In this document: in pieces, positions 25,066-33,756 of the stretch
Numbering within the stretch: the first letter of the stretch is position 1
Layout of the letters: each line of letters starts with the position of its first letter
NCBI GenBank assembly: GCA_018693105.1
Contig: JABHLN010000022.1
Span: 1-42,320 of the forward strand
DNA length: 42,320 nucleotides
Reading direction: 5' to 3'
Source of the DNA: Desulfobacterales bacterium
Lineage (GTDB): Bacteria > Desulfobacterota > Desulfobacteria > Desulfobacterales > SURF-7
The notes under the pieces: model-generated
What the model was told of the DNA's origin: nothing
The model's input: the letters and a program-made list of their open reading frames with translations, nothing else
Database searches by the model: none
Made by a program: the position numbers and the translations under genes

Positions 25066-27372
25066 ATGGCTACAGCAACCGCAAAAAAACAAGACAATCA
25101 GGCCGTAAAACCAGACCTGGATTATAAGACCAGATCACAGAATCTTAATAAGAAAATATTTGCAGCATCAAATCTTGATGAGATCCTGATTGACCTAAAA
25201 GAAGAAATCGCTCAACTTTTTGAAGCTGAAAGAATAACAATTTATTATGTAGACGGTGTTAAACGTGAGCTTGTTTCCAGGTTTAAATCAGGAGCAGAGA
25301 TATCTGAAATTCGAGTCCCTCTCTCAGGGAGCAGTATTTCCGGATATGCTTCATTTAAACAACAACTAGTAAATATAAAAGATGTCTACGACAAAAAGGA
25401 ACTCGCTTCCATAGACCCGGGTTTAAAATTTGATAGCAGCTGGGATCTGAAAACCGGCTTTCAAACAAAACAGGTACTTGTCGTACCGATAATTTTTAAA
25501 AGGCTTTTGCTTGGTGCAATTCAGTTAATCAACCGTAAAGACGGATCATCCTTTTCAAAAAACGATGAAAAAAATGTCCTTGAACTTGCTGAAAACATGG
25601 GCATCGGCCTCTATAACCAGAAAAGGATGGCAAAAGCAACCAAGTCAAAGAGAAACAAGTATGACCATCTTCTTGAGAATCATATTCTGACCCAGAAAGA
25701 ACTCAAAAAAGCCATAATGGATGCCAGGGAAAAAAATGTAACTACCGAAAGCATACTTATGGAGGATTATAAAATCCCCAAAAGTGATGTGGGCGAATCC
25801 CTGAGTAAATATTTTAATGTGCCATTCATTGAGTTCAACAAGCAGATGCCCATTCCAACAGACCTTCTTGAAGGGATAAAAGTTCCCTTCATGAAAAAAA
25901 ACAAATGGGTCCCCCTGCGATCAGAAGATGATGATGTTATTATAGCAGTGGACAATCCTCATGATCTACAAAAGATAGGTGAAATAAAATCACTATTCAC
26001 CGGCAGAAATGTCAAATTCTACATATCTTTCACGGAAGAAATCATGAGTTACATCGAAATGTTTACTACCGATGAAAAAGAAATGGCTTCCATGGATGAA
26101 ATCCTGGGCCAGCTCGCAGCTGAAGAAGATGAAGTTGAAGAGGCTGCAGGCTCAATGGATGAAGAAAGCAGTGCGGTTGTACAGGTTGTAAACAAAATTA
26201 TTATTGATGCCTATAACAGAGGGGCTTCGGATATTCATATAGAACCCTATCCCGGGAAAAACAATACCCAGGTTCGTATCAGGATTGACGGTTCCTGTAC
26301 TTTATACCAGAACATACCTTATCAATACAGGGCTGCTGTTGCATCTCGTTTAAAGATAATGGCAGACCTTGATATTGCTGAACGGCGCAAACCCCAGGAT
26401 GGTAAGATCAAGTTCAAAAAATACGGGGGTCTGGATATAGAACTCAGGGTCGCCACCATACCGTCCCAGGGTGCTCTTGAAGATATTGTAATGCGTATTC
26501 TTGCAGCAGGCGAACCTATTCCTCTTCCGAATATGGGGCTGGCAAAAAGAAATTACGATGAATTCGTAGAATGCATTACTAAACCTTACGGCATTTGTTT
26601 TGTATGCGGACCCACCGGTTCAGGTAAAACAACAACACTGCATTCAGCCTTAGGTTATATAAACACACCTGAAAAAAAAATATGGACAGCAGAGGATCCG
26701 GTAGAAATAACTCAAAAAGGATTAAGGCAGGTTCAGGTTCAAGCTAAAATTGGTTTTGACTTTGCTGCTGCCATGCGTGCCTTCCTCAGGGCTGACCCTG
26801 ATGTCATAATGGTCGGTGAAATGCGTGACAAGGAAACAACCTCAATTGGTATTGAGGCATCACTTACAGGCCATCTTGTTTTCTCCACACTTCATACAAA
26901 CAGTGCGCCTGAAAGTATCACGAGGCTTCTTGATATGGGTATGGACCCATTCAATTTTGCCGATGCTATTTTATGCATCCTTGCTCAACGACTTGTACGA
27001 ACACTATGCAAAAAATGCAAAACACCTTTTCATCCAACACAGGAGCAGTATGATGAACTTATAAGAGAATACGAAGATATGGCCATGTTTGAAAAACATG
27101 TAAATATTCCTTATACTGATGACCTGGAATTAAATCAACCTGCCGGTTGTGATAAATGCAACCAAACAGGATATTCTGGTCGTATGGGACTCCATGAGCT
27201 GCTTCTTGGCACGGATGAAATGAAAAAAAAGATACAGATTAACGAAAAAATGGAAGTTCTCAGGGCACAGGCTGTTGCTGACGACATGACATCACTTAAA
27301 CAGGATGGTATAGCCAAGATATTTGGAGGCAACTGCGACCTTGTCGAGGTAAGAAAGGTTTGTATTAAATAA
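25066..27372 (+). CDS. GAF-fused GspE/PilB-type secretion ATPase
   Basis: A type II secretion/type IV pilus assembly ATPase of 768 residues. An N-terminal GAF domain (about 28-185; SSISGYASFKQQLVNIKDVYDK, VVPIIFKRLLLGAIQLINRKDG) is fused to a GspE N-terminal domain (about 200-330; ESILMEDYKIPKSDVGESLSKYFNVPFI). The hexameric ATPase domain follows: the Asp/His-box region SDIHIEPYPGKN, Walker A GPTGSGKTTT (from 515), Walker B DPDVIMVGEMRD and the HLVFSTLHTNSA box. The zinc tetracysteine is CKKCKTPF...CDKCNQTGYSGRMGLHELL. GAF fusion suggests assembly controlled by a small-molecule signal. No pilin, PilC or PilM-Q gene is adjacent. SD GAGGA lies before the ATG. Confidence 0.93.
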   Translation: MATATAKKQDNQAVKPDLDYKTRSQNLNKKIFAASNLDEILIDLKEEIAQLFEAERITIYYVDGVKRELVSRFKSGAEISEIRVPLSGSSISGYASFKQQLVNIKDVYDKKELASIDPGLKFDSSWDLKTGFQTKQVLVVPIIFKRLLLGAIQLINRKDGSSFSKNDEKNVLELAENMGIGLYNQKRMAKATKSKRNKYDHLLENHILTQKELKKAIMDAREKNVTTESILMEDYKIPKSDVGESLSKYFNVPFIEFNKQMPIPTDLLEGIKVPFMKKNKWVPLRSEDDDVIIAVDNPHDLQKIGEIKSLFTGRNVKFYISFTEEIMSYIEMFTTDEKEMASMDEILGQLAAEEDEVEEAAGSMDEESSAVVQVVNKIIIDAYNRGASDIHIEPYPGKNNTQVRIRIDGSCTLYQNIPYQYRAAVASRLKIMADLDIAERRKPQDGKIKFKKYGGLDIELRVATIPSQGALEDIVMRILAAGEPIPLPNMGLAKRNYDEFVECITKPYGICFVCGPTGSGKTTTLHSALGYINTPEKKIWTAEDPVEITQKGLRQVQVQAKIGFDFAAAMRAFLRADPDVIMVGEMRDKETTSIGIEASLTGHLVFSTLHTNSAPESITRLLDMGMDPFNFADAILCILAQRLVRTLCKKCKTPFHPTQEQYDELIREYEDMAMFEKHVNIPYTDDLELNQPAGCDKCNQTGYSGRMGLHELLLGTDEMKKKIQINEKMEVLRAQAVADDMTSLKQDGIAKIFGGNCDLVEVRKVCIK

Positions 27373-27392
27373 CTGAAGTAATAAAAAAGTCA

Positions 27393-27436
27393 AAAACTCC
27401 CGTGTAATTATAACTTATCCCCGGGAGTTTTTTTTT
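27393..27436. terminator. Bidirectional intrinsic terminator
   Basis: AACTCCCG pairs with CGGGAGTT, followed on the plus strand by a run of nine T and preceded by an A-run that serves the minus strand. It separates the convergent GAF-PilB ATPase and M48 protease genes and overlaps the stop codon of the latter. Confidence 0.8.
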
Positions 27437-29274
27437 GCTGCAATAAATTTATCCAACTGTTTTCTGAAATAATCCTTCTTTGAAACAGCTTTCTCAAACG
27501 CCATTCTACCTGTTTCAATAGCCTTGTCGTACATTCCGTTTACATAGTATGCTTCCGAAAGTGTATCAAGAACCTGGGGTGAATTTTCAAGCCTTACAGC
27601 TTTTTCTGCATTGAGAACTGCCTCTTCAGGGTTGCGTAATTTTTCATCTTTGCATGTTGCATAAAGCCATGCAAGGTTATTTAATGCATAAAGGTTATCG
27701 GGATTAAGCATTATTGCTGACCGATAAGCTTCAATTGCTCTTTCATAATTTTCATCACTTATATATATATCACCAAGAAGACTGAAAAGACGTTCATCAC
27801 CTTCTCCCTTCTCAATTCTTTTTAATATTGTTTTTTTATAAATGAAACCTGACAGGTTACTTCCTTTTTCTCCAAAGTAAAGATTATAACCAGCAGCTCC
27901 CGCAAAAAGTACAATGAAAATATATATCGACATTATTTTTTTTATCTTTTTGTTATGCAGGGCAATCCATTTCTTGTCATTTTCACATTTTTCAAGATAA
28001 TTAATCCGTTCATTTATGCTGAAATGATGCCAGTTAGGTGTATCCGACGATAGGCCACTTACAGAAACTATTTTATGAAAAGTTGAAATAAGCGGTTTTG
28101 CATTATCCATTAGCCTATACACATAAATATCAGCCTGCCTTTCAAAATTACGCATATAATATCCGAAAACAAAACGGAAAAAAATTATGAAAAGCATAAC
28201 AATGACAATACAATCAAAAGCAGAAGTGATAGAAGCAATGTAGTTTTCTATGAACGAATCACTTATGTTCAGGTAATCAGAATAGATTAAGGATAAATAT
28301 AAAAGTTTTATGGGGGTGTAAACCAGATAAAGTAAAATCATGAAGCTTAAAATAAAAAAAATATAATAAAAAAGGTGACGTTTTTTAACATGACCTATTT
28401 CATGAGAAATGACAGCCCTTATCTCATCCGGTTCAAGGAATCTGAGCATGGCCGGGGTTACCATTATATATCTGAATTTCTTCACAAGTCCCATAACACC
28501 GGCAGTAATCATAGAACCACCAAACATTGGCCAGTATAGAATATCTGCAAACCCTACCCCGCTTTTTCGACATAATTTATCAATTATTTCACGGTCTGAG
28601 CCCTCTTCAATAGATCGGCACCCCCAGATAAATCTAATAATGGCCGGCCCCATTATTACTATTCCAAAAAGACAAACCATTGAATAAATAATCTGTCCCA
28701 TTTCACTTGAAATAAATAGTTTGACCATTTCAAAAGGCTGAACAGAAATTATATCATCCAATATAGAAAATATAAACCATGGAAGAAACACAGGAAACGG
28801 AAACAATATATTTGACAAAACATATGCCTTACGAGACATGTCAGTCATAAAAATTCTGTTATATGGCGTGTATGCACATGCCCATATTACTAAAAAATAA
28901 AGAATAAATATCCCAAGAAAAACAATACCCCGAATAGTGGAAATTCTATGAAAAAAGGAAATATTTTCAACGAGATTGATAAAATAAATATCAAAGAAGT
29001 AAAAAATAAGTGCCAGAAAAGCCAGCCTTGTTATCGAACTATTAATCCTTTTGTCTATATCAGTTAAAGATACTATACCAGAACCCTTCATATCTTCGCG
29101 TGTTGCAAACTTTTCAATATTTCTGAAAGATAAATATGTATATAAAATAAAGAGGAAAAGAAGAGTCAGATAAAACAATATGGATTCAATGGGGGAGAAA
29201 ATGTTTTCCTTCGAAGGCTGATAGGTTGCGAATATAAGTAAACCAACTGCAAAATATAAAAAATTGCTAAACAT
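27415..29274 (-). CDS. Membrane M48-family zinc metalloprotease with C-terminal TPRs
   Basis: A peptidase M48/HtpX-like protein of 619 residues from the ATG at 29274, which has GGGAG five bases upstream; the tracked start at 29301 adds nine residues. Several N-terminal TM helices are followed by the zinc motif in VISHEIGHVKKRHLF (His at about 291 and 295, Glu 292). More TM segments follow, then FERQADIYVYRL supplies the third ligand region. The C-terminal part has TPR-like repeats (LFSLLGDIYISDENYERAIEAYR, then LYALNNLAWLYATC). It probably performs membrane protein quality control, with the TPRs recruiting partners. Solitary gene; it ends in a shared terminator. Confidence 0.88.
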   Translation of the reverse strand: MFSNFLYFAVGLLIFATYQPSKENIFSPIESILFYLTLLFLFILYTYLSFRNIEKFATREDMKGSGIVSLTDIDKRINSSITRLAFLALIFYFFDIYFINLVENISFFHRISTIRGIVFLGIFILYFLVIWACAYTPYNRIFMTDMSRKAYVLSNILFPFPVFLPWFIFSILDDIISVQPFEMVKLFISSEMGQIIYSMVCLFGIVIMGPAIIRFIWGCRSIEEGSDREIIDKLCRKSGVGFADILYWPMFGGSMITAGVMGLVKKFRYIMVTPAMLRFLEPDEIRAVISHEIGHVKKRHLFYYIFFILSFMILLYLVYTPIKLLYLSLIYSDYLNISDSFIENYIASITSAFDCIVIVMLFIIFFRFVFGYYMRNFERQADIYVYRLMDNAKPLISTFHKIVSVSGLSSDTPNWHHFSINERINYLEKCENDKKWIALHNKKIKKIMSIYIFIVLFAGAAGYNLYFGEKGSNLSGFIYKKTILKRIEKGEGDERLFSLLGDIYISDENYERAIEAYRSAIMLNPDNLYALNNLAWLYATCKDEKLRNPEEAVLNAEKAVRLENSPQVLDTLSEAYYVNGMYDKAIETGRMAFEKAVSKKDYFRKQLDKFIAAKKNSRG

Positions 29275-29301
29275 GTTACTCCCAAAAAAAAGTATGACCA
29301 A

Positions 29302-29555
29302 TAACTGTAAAGTAATATAAACAGGAAATTATACCCCTTACAGAATTTATATCCCGAATCAGGATAATATAGGTCATACGCAAAAAACGGTCAAATTAAT
29401 CATTTCTTGACGGGCACCATCCCCATCTCAAAAATACAGATTGAGTTTAAGAACTAAGTGCCTAAAAATGAAAAGTACAGCATGCGGGTAGTAGTAAGCA
29501 TTATAATAGGGTGATAACACAGCAGTCAGACTATAGATGTTTTTTCCGAAAAGTT
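29302..29555. other. Gap between queH and M48 protease gene
   Basis: About 250 bases after the queH stop and before the M48 start on the minus strand. No gene, RNA or convincing hairpin was seen. It should hold the M48 promoter. Confidence 0.4.
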
Positions 29556-30083
29556 CTAACCTAAATACCTTTCCTTTTCACTATATATACAACCGCAGTA
29601 CTGCTGACGATAAAGACCAATGCGTTTTGATTCTTCAACACCCTCTTTCCATCCCTTACGGAAATCGGCATAATAAAAAGGTACACCTATTGACTTTCCT
29701 ATTGACTCTCCTAAAGACCTGAGCATTTCATGCTTCTGGAATTTACTATACAAAAGTGTTGTTGAAAAAAAGTCAAATTTACCTTTTTTTGCGTAAAGAG
29801 CTGTTGATTTCAGACGTTCTTCATAACACAGAAAACATCTATTTGATTCCCTGAATGCTATATTCTGCAGGAAACCTTCTATATCATACCCTTCCGGATA
29901 AATAACTTTAAGATCAATGATCCCGGAATATTTTTCAAGGGATTCCTGTCGCCTTAAACATTCAGTATAGGGATGGATGTTATTTCTGTAATAATACCCC
30001 ATGACATCCATCCCCTCGTTTCGAAGTAATTTAACCGGATAAATCGAACAAGGTGCACAACAAATATGTAGAAGAATTTTCAC
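29556..30083 (-). CDS. queH: Epoxyqueuosine reductase QueH
   Basis: Catalyses the last step of queuosine tRNA biosynthesis, reducing epoxyqueuosine; a non-orthologous alternative to cobalamin-dependent QueG. The 175-residue protein has the N-terminal [11 protein letters not shown] cysteine cluster (C8, C9, C12) and a downstream CFLCYEERL pair (CxxC), which together bind a 4Fe-4S cluster and an extra metal in the family. [20 protein letters not shown] and [13 protein letters not shown] are further family segments. It starts at GTG overlapping the yggS stop by four bases (GTGA), so it is translationally coupled and last in the maf-yggS-queH operon. Confidence 0.93.
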   Translation of the reverse strand: MKILLHICCAPCSIYPVKLLRNEGMDVMGYYYRNNIHPYTECLRRQESLEKYSGIIDLKVIYPEGYDIEGFLQNIAFRESNRCFLCYEERLKSTALYAKKGKFDFFSTTLLYSKFQKHEMLRSLGESIGKSIGVPFYYADFRKGWKEGVEESKRIGLYRQQYCGCIYSEKERYLG

Positions 30084-30763
30084 TTTCTTTTCCCAAAAAT
30101 TGCGGTTCCGATGCGAACAATTGTTGCACCTTCTTTTATTGCAACTTCAAAATCCCCTGTCATTCCCATTGATAATTCATCCATATATACATTTGATATG
30201 TTTTCAGATTTTATACTATCCCTTAATTCACGAAGCATTGAAAAATAAGGAGCAACCCTTTCGGGTTCATTATATAATGGAGGAATGGTCATCAGCCCAT
30301 CAATTCTGAGATTGGTAAAAACGGAGATCTTCTTTACAAGATCCAATGTTTCATCAGAAAGAGTACCGGATTTTGATGACTCCATACCAGTATTTACCTG
30401 TATCAGTATATCCTGAACCTTGCCTATTTTCACAGCCTCCCTGTTTATAATTGCCGCAAGTTTTAAAGAATCCACAGTATGGATAACATCAAAATATTTT
30501 ACCGCATATTTTGCCTTGTTTGACTGCAGATGTCCGATAAAATGCCATGAGACCGGATATGCCGAAAGCTCGGTTATTTTTTCACGTGATTCCTGAATAT
30601 AATTTTCACCAAAAATAACTGCTCCGGCATTTATGGCTTCCTTAACCTTTTCTATAGGCATAGTCTTGCTCACAGCCACAACTTTTATCTCTTCAGGATT
30701 TCGTCCACATGATAAAGCCGCATTAATAATCCGTTTTTTTATATCATTAAGTCTTTCTATCAA
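30080..30763 (-). CDS. yggS: YggS/PROSC family PLP-binding homeostasis protein
   Basis: A 227-residue TIM-barrel protein that binds pyridoxal phosphate without known catalysis and buffers the PLP pool. The PLP lysine is K33 in [65 protein letters not shown] and [29 protein letters not shown] span the family motifs in order. It lies 18 bases downstream of maf and overlaps queH by four bases. Its role links to PdxJ, which makes the cofactor elsewhere in this window. Confidence 0.95.
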   Translation of the reverse strand: MIERLNDIKKRIINAALSCGRNPEEIKVVAVSKTMPIEKVKEAINAGAVIFGENYIQESREKITELSAYPVSWHFIGHLQSNKAKYAVKYFDVIHTVDSLKLAAIINREAVKIGKVQDILIQVNTGMESSKSGTLSDETLDLVKKISVFTNLRIDGLMTIPPLYNEPERVAPYFSMLRELRDSIKSENISNVYMDELSMGMTGDFEVAIKEGATIVRIGTAIFGKRK

Positions 30764-30781
30764 TTAAATTTCCTTTGAGTT

Positions 30782-31405
30782 TTACTTATAGTTTTCCGAA
30801 TCAACATCCTCATTAATATTGATTACTTTTTCCTTAATAAGATGCTCAATGACCTCACATACAGGTAACCCGACTACATTTGTATACGACCCGGTAATAT
30901 TCTTTACAATAAAAGTACCGAGCCCCTGTATTGCGTAAGCACCTGCTTTGTCAAACGGTTCCCTGGTATGAATATACCATTCTATCTCCTCTTGGGAAAG
31001 TTTCTTGAATAAAACATCAGTTTTTACAAATTCTGAATAAAAATGTTTTTTATTCATACAGAAAATCGCAAAACCTGTATATACATGATGAACTTTACCG
31101 CTAAGGCTGTTTAACATACTCCTGGCATCATCAACAGAATCAGGTTTCCCCAATATTTCGCCGTTTATCAGCACTATCGTATCCGCACCAATAACCCACT
31201 TATCAGGATATTTTCCGGAAATGCCTCTGGCTTTTGCCTCAGCAAGAATTTTTACATAATCACTCGGGATCGTAACAGGTATTAAATCTTCGTCGACATC
31301 ACTGGGAATAATAGAAAATTTCAGACCTGCCTGCTTTAACAGGTATTCACGTCTTGGTGATTGAGACGCCAGAATTATTATAGGATCTTTATTTGAATTT
31401 TGCAT
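30782..31405 (-). CDS. maf: Maf-family nucleotide pyrophosphatase
   Basis: Hydrolyses non-canonical or excess nucleoside triphosphates (dTTP/UTP type in most members), preventing incorporation; linked to septum control. The 207 residues contain ILASQSPRREYLLKQAGL (substrate phosphate loop), DVDE, KWVIGADTIVLING with the catalytic acidic residue, LGKPDSVDDARSML, HHVYTGFAIF, and DKAGAYAIQGLGTFIV with GSYTNVVGLPV. The YAIQG form suggests the YhdE-like dTTP/UTP subgroup. First gene of maf-yggS-queH. Divergent from tRNA-Leu. Confidence 0.94.
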   Translation of the reverse strand: MQNSNKDPIIILASQSPRREYLLKQAGLKFSIIPSDVDEDLIPVTIPSDYVKILAEAKARGISGKYPDKWVIGADTIVLINGEILGKPDSVDDARSMLNSLSGKVHHVYTGFAIFCMNKKHFYSEFVKTDVLFKKLSQEEIEWYIHTREPFDKAGAYAIQGLGTFIVKNITGSYTNVVGLPVCEVIEHLIKEKVININEDVDSENYK

Positions 31406-31490
31406 GGCGAATCCATATCAAATGGGCTGGGGTTTTACAAGAAACAAGAAAGAAAAAAGCCCAAACGCTTATAAATCATCGTTCATACTA

Positions 31491-31519
31491 TTGACAATTT
31501 TTTAAATAAAATGTAGAAA
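31491..31519 (+). promoter_or_regulatory. Sigma70-type promoter for tRNA-Leu
   Basis: A perfect -35 box TTGACA (31491-31496) is followed after exactly 17 bases by TAGAAA (31514-31519). The predicted start is seven to nine bases before the tRNA 5' end, as expected for a monocistronic tRNA gene. Confidence 0.65.
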
Positions 31520-31533
31520 ATACTTCTGTAAAC

Positions 31534-31621
31534 GCCTGGGTGGCGGAAATGGTAGACGCAAGGGACTTAAAATCCCTCGGAGATATTCTCCGTGCCGGTT
31601 CGATTCCGGCCCTAGGTACCA
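31534..31621 (+). tRNA. tRNA-Leu (anticodon UAA)
   Basis: 88 nt including an encoded CCA. The acceptor arm GCCTGGG pairs with CCTAGGT (G-U at the first and one inner pair). The anticodon arm AGGGA-CTTAAAA-TCCCT gives anticodon TAA. The long variable arm (CGGAGATATTCTCCG) is typical of class II leucine tRNAs, and CCGGTTCGATTCCGG is the T arm. It is followed within 12 bases by a strong terminator. Confidence 0.96.
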
Positions 31622-31632
31622 TATGAAATCAA

Positions 31633-31665
31633 GGGGTTGTGCTTAAAAGCATAACCCCCTTTTTT
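31633..31665 (+). terminator. Intrinsic terminator of tRNA-Leu
   Basis: The stem GGGGTTGTGCTT/AGCATAACCCC (one G-T pair) is closed by a short A-rich loop and followed by a run of T. It starts 12 bases after the tRNA. Confidence 0.88.
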
Positions 31666-32113
31666 CATGTATTAAAAAACAATATACTACACAAAATATA
31701 TAAGTCTTCAGTAAAAAAACGAGTTTGTTTCAATTTATACATCTTGCCACATCACGAAAAAGAGAAATCAACCAGATCCTCAACAGTATACATTTGAAAA
31801 GTTTCGTGGTTTAACATTTTCGCAATTTTAGTTTGACAATATGTTATTAATACAATATTAATAAAACTATTCTACCTTTATCTCAGATAAAATAAATCTA
31901 TTTCTTATGATATTTGATCTTAATTACGATATATAAATTTATAAACGCCATATAATCATACTAAATAAAACCTTTAAACGGCATATAGTCTATTAACGGG
32001 GAAATACAGCCATCGCATGGTGAGATATACCAAAAGAAAATTCTCCTGCCTTACAACTTATAATAAAGTCAAGCTATACAATGAGTAAATTGTATTATTC
32101 TCCTGGAGATTAA
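31666..32113. other. Intergenic region before lineage-specific gene
   Basis: About 450 AT-rich bases with no gene. A consensus-like promoter is visible at 31833-31861 (TTGACA, 17 bases, TATTAA), about 250 bases upstream of the ORF at 32114. If real it gives a long 5' leader. I could not match the leader to a known riboswitch. Confidence 0.4.
31833..31861 (+). promoter_or_regulatory. Candidate sigma70 promoter
   Basis: TTGACA and TATTAA separated by 17 bases. It faces the gene at 32114 and would give a leader of about 240 bases. Chance matches to TATTAA are frequent in DNA this AT-rich, but the perfect -35 box is notable. Confidence 0.4.
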
Positions 32114-32659
32114 ATGAAGAAATACAACTACAAAAATCAGATAAATCCTTTCCATATAAAGGATTACAAATACTACAAGAAACCTAAAAAAATATCAGTC
32201 GATGAAAGAGCAGGAAGACATAATTCTGTCCAGAACCGGAGTTCAGCAAAGATTCAAGAGGGGCTTACGCTTTTAATAAAGGAATTCATCACTGAATCTA
32301 TAGAGAACCAGAAACAGCTGGCTAAAGCTCAAGAACTCAGGGCAAATGCACAAAAACGTATGATTGAGGTAAAAGAAACATTCTTAACATTTATTAATAA
32401 TTATCTGGAAAACTTCAACGATCCTCAACCAATATCGCTTGCGATAAAAGGAAAAAGAATAGAAAATAAATCAAAATATGAAAAAAATGAAATCGTTTAT
32501 GAAATTATTGGGGAAATGAGAGAACTGAACATGACATATAAGGAAATTGCTGAATACCTTGAAAAGGAAAAAGTCCCCACCCTTTCAGGTAATGGCAAAT
32601 GGCACGCACAGTCAATTTGCAGGTTCTACCAGGAGTTTACTTACAAAGATACTTACTAA
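32114..32659 (+). CDS. Unknown protein with coiled coil and recombinase-like C-terminal HTH
   Basis: 181 residues. The N-terminus is Tyr/Lys-rich (MKKYNYKNQINPFHIKDYKY). The middle (about 55-110) is a long amphipathic helix likely to form a coiled coil (LIKEFITESIENQKQLAKAQEL). The last 50 residues (NEIVYEIIGEMRELNMTYKEIAEYLEKEKVPTLSGNGKWHAQSICRFYQE) resemble the helical DNA-binding region of large serine recombinases, where 'gls-yreIA..Ln..giptp.g..W....v..il' is typical. There is no catalytic resolvase domain, so it is more likely a small DNA-binding protein than a recombinase. SD CTGGAGA lies before the ATG. No family name is given. Confidence 0.7.
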   Translation: MKKYNYKNQINPFHIKDYKYYKKPKKISVDERAGRHNSVQNRSSAKIQEGLTLLIKEFITESIENQKQLAKAQELRANAQKRMIEVKETFLTFINNYLENFNDPQPISLAIKGKRIENKSKYEKNEIVYEIIGEMRELNMTYKEIAEYLEKEKVPTLSGNGKWHAQSICRFYQEFTYKDTY

Positions 32660-32728
32660 CTCATGATAAAACTGTTAAAATTATTTTTACTATAATCATG
32701 TATACTATAAAAGTATTTGCTTTTTTAG

Positions 32729-33400
32729 TTAATTCTCTAAAATTTCCTGCTCTACGTCATGATCAAAATCAGCCTCATTTGAAGTTAAATCCAGAGAATA
32801 TAGTTTCTTAAAGTCTTCTTCCATTTTCTCTAATGGAACGTCCTGATACTCTCCACGATGCCTTATATATTCCATATGTTTCTTGCCATCAAGATCAAAC
32901 GGATGATAAATTGAGTCTCTTAGCCCGTCAAAATCAAGTGTTTTTAATCTAAACTTCTCACAAAGCTCTATGTTGAATGCAGGTGTTGCCTTAACCCAAA
33001 TCTTATTCAAATATATTGAAGTATACCCGTGCCAATAAAATACATCATCTGTCATTTGTTTTCGCATTCTTTCCGTTGTGAGATGATTACGCACATCGGC
33101 AAACCCCAGGCGGGAAGGTATTCCAATTGCTCTGCAGCAACTAGCAAGAAGGATGGCTTTAGATACACACCAGCCATGTCCATCCTGCAATGTAGTACTG
33201 GATTTAAGTCCTTCAGCAGATAAATTATATTTATAAGGGTCATAGCGAATACTGTCTCGAACAGCATAATAAAGACTTATTGATTGTTCTATATGGTCGG
33301 TTGTCGAACCTGCATTTTCTTGAGCAAATTTCAAAACAATGGAGTTGTCTGAATCTATAATCAATGTTGGTTGTGTATATTGCATCATATCAGAACTCAT
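32729..33400 (-). CDS. Transglutaminase-like superfamily protein
   Basis: A 223-residue cytosolic protein with a papain-like transglutaminase core (about 45-150). The likely catalytic Cys lies in DGHGWCVSKAILLASCCRAIGIPSR and the His in YWHGYTSIYLNKIWVKATPAFN; the third residue would be in the ATPAFN segment, where many members have Asp and this one has Asn. IPSRLGFADVRNH is the standard strand between them. There is no signal peptide. Bacterial members are usually proteases or amidases rather than cross-linkers. It converges with the 32114 gene. A following C-terminal region (about 160-223) is acidic and unrecognised. Confidence 0.85.
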   Translation of the reverse strand: MSSDMMQYTQPTLIIDSDNSIVLKFAQENAGSTTDHIEQSISLYYAVRDSIRYDPYKYNLSAEGLKSSTTLQDGHGWCVSKAILLASCCRAIGIPSRLGFADVRNHLTTERMRKQMTDDVFYWHGYTSIYLNKIWVKATPAFNIELCEKFRLKTLDFDGLRDSIYHPFDLDGKKHMEYIRHRGEYQDVPLEKMEEDFKKLYSLDLTSNEADFDHDVEQEILEN

Positions 33401-33587
33401 TATGTTTCCCCTTCCCCCAATTGACCTGAATAATATTTATCGACACTAATATTTCTATTATATTATAGATCTTATCGATTTCACTATTTATTTTTTTAAA
33501 TGGCAATTTTTAAGATAGAATATACATTTTTTAATAATTCCCACTCAATATAAAAATTATTTTTACATTAACAAAAAATTCAATGAT
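33401..33587. other. Upstream region of transglutaminase-like gene
   Basis: Highly AT-rich spacer between the minus-strand gene and palindromic copy D. No gene or strong structure was seen. Confidence 0.35.
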
Positions 33588-33756
33588 TCAATTATGATAA
33601 TCTCGTAAAAAATACAACTGATGGCTAAGTATAAATCTTCATATACAAGGCATAGTTATTGATCTGGAGTGAAGGCATACATGTAATATGTCGAATTTCT
33701 GATCAATCGCTATAACGCAGTAGATGGAGACTTTTTAAGACGCCATCAATTATGAT
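33588..33756. repeat. Palindromic MITE-like element, copy D, with flanking direct repeats
   Basis: The element body is 33596-33747 (152 bp). The 11-base repeat TCAATTATGAT occurs at 33588-33598 and 33746-33756. Ends are GATAATCTCGTAAAAAAT and, on the other strand, GATGGCGTCTTAAAAAGTC, more eroded than in copies B and C. The inner stem has ATTGATC facing GATCAAT, with a central GGCATACATGTAATATGTC. Blocks such as TGATGGCTAAG and AACGCAGTAGATGGAG match copies A and C. Confidence 0.9.
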
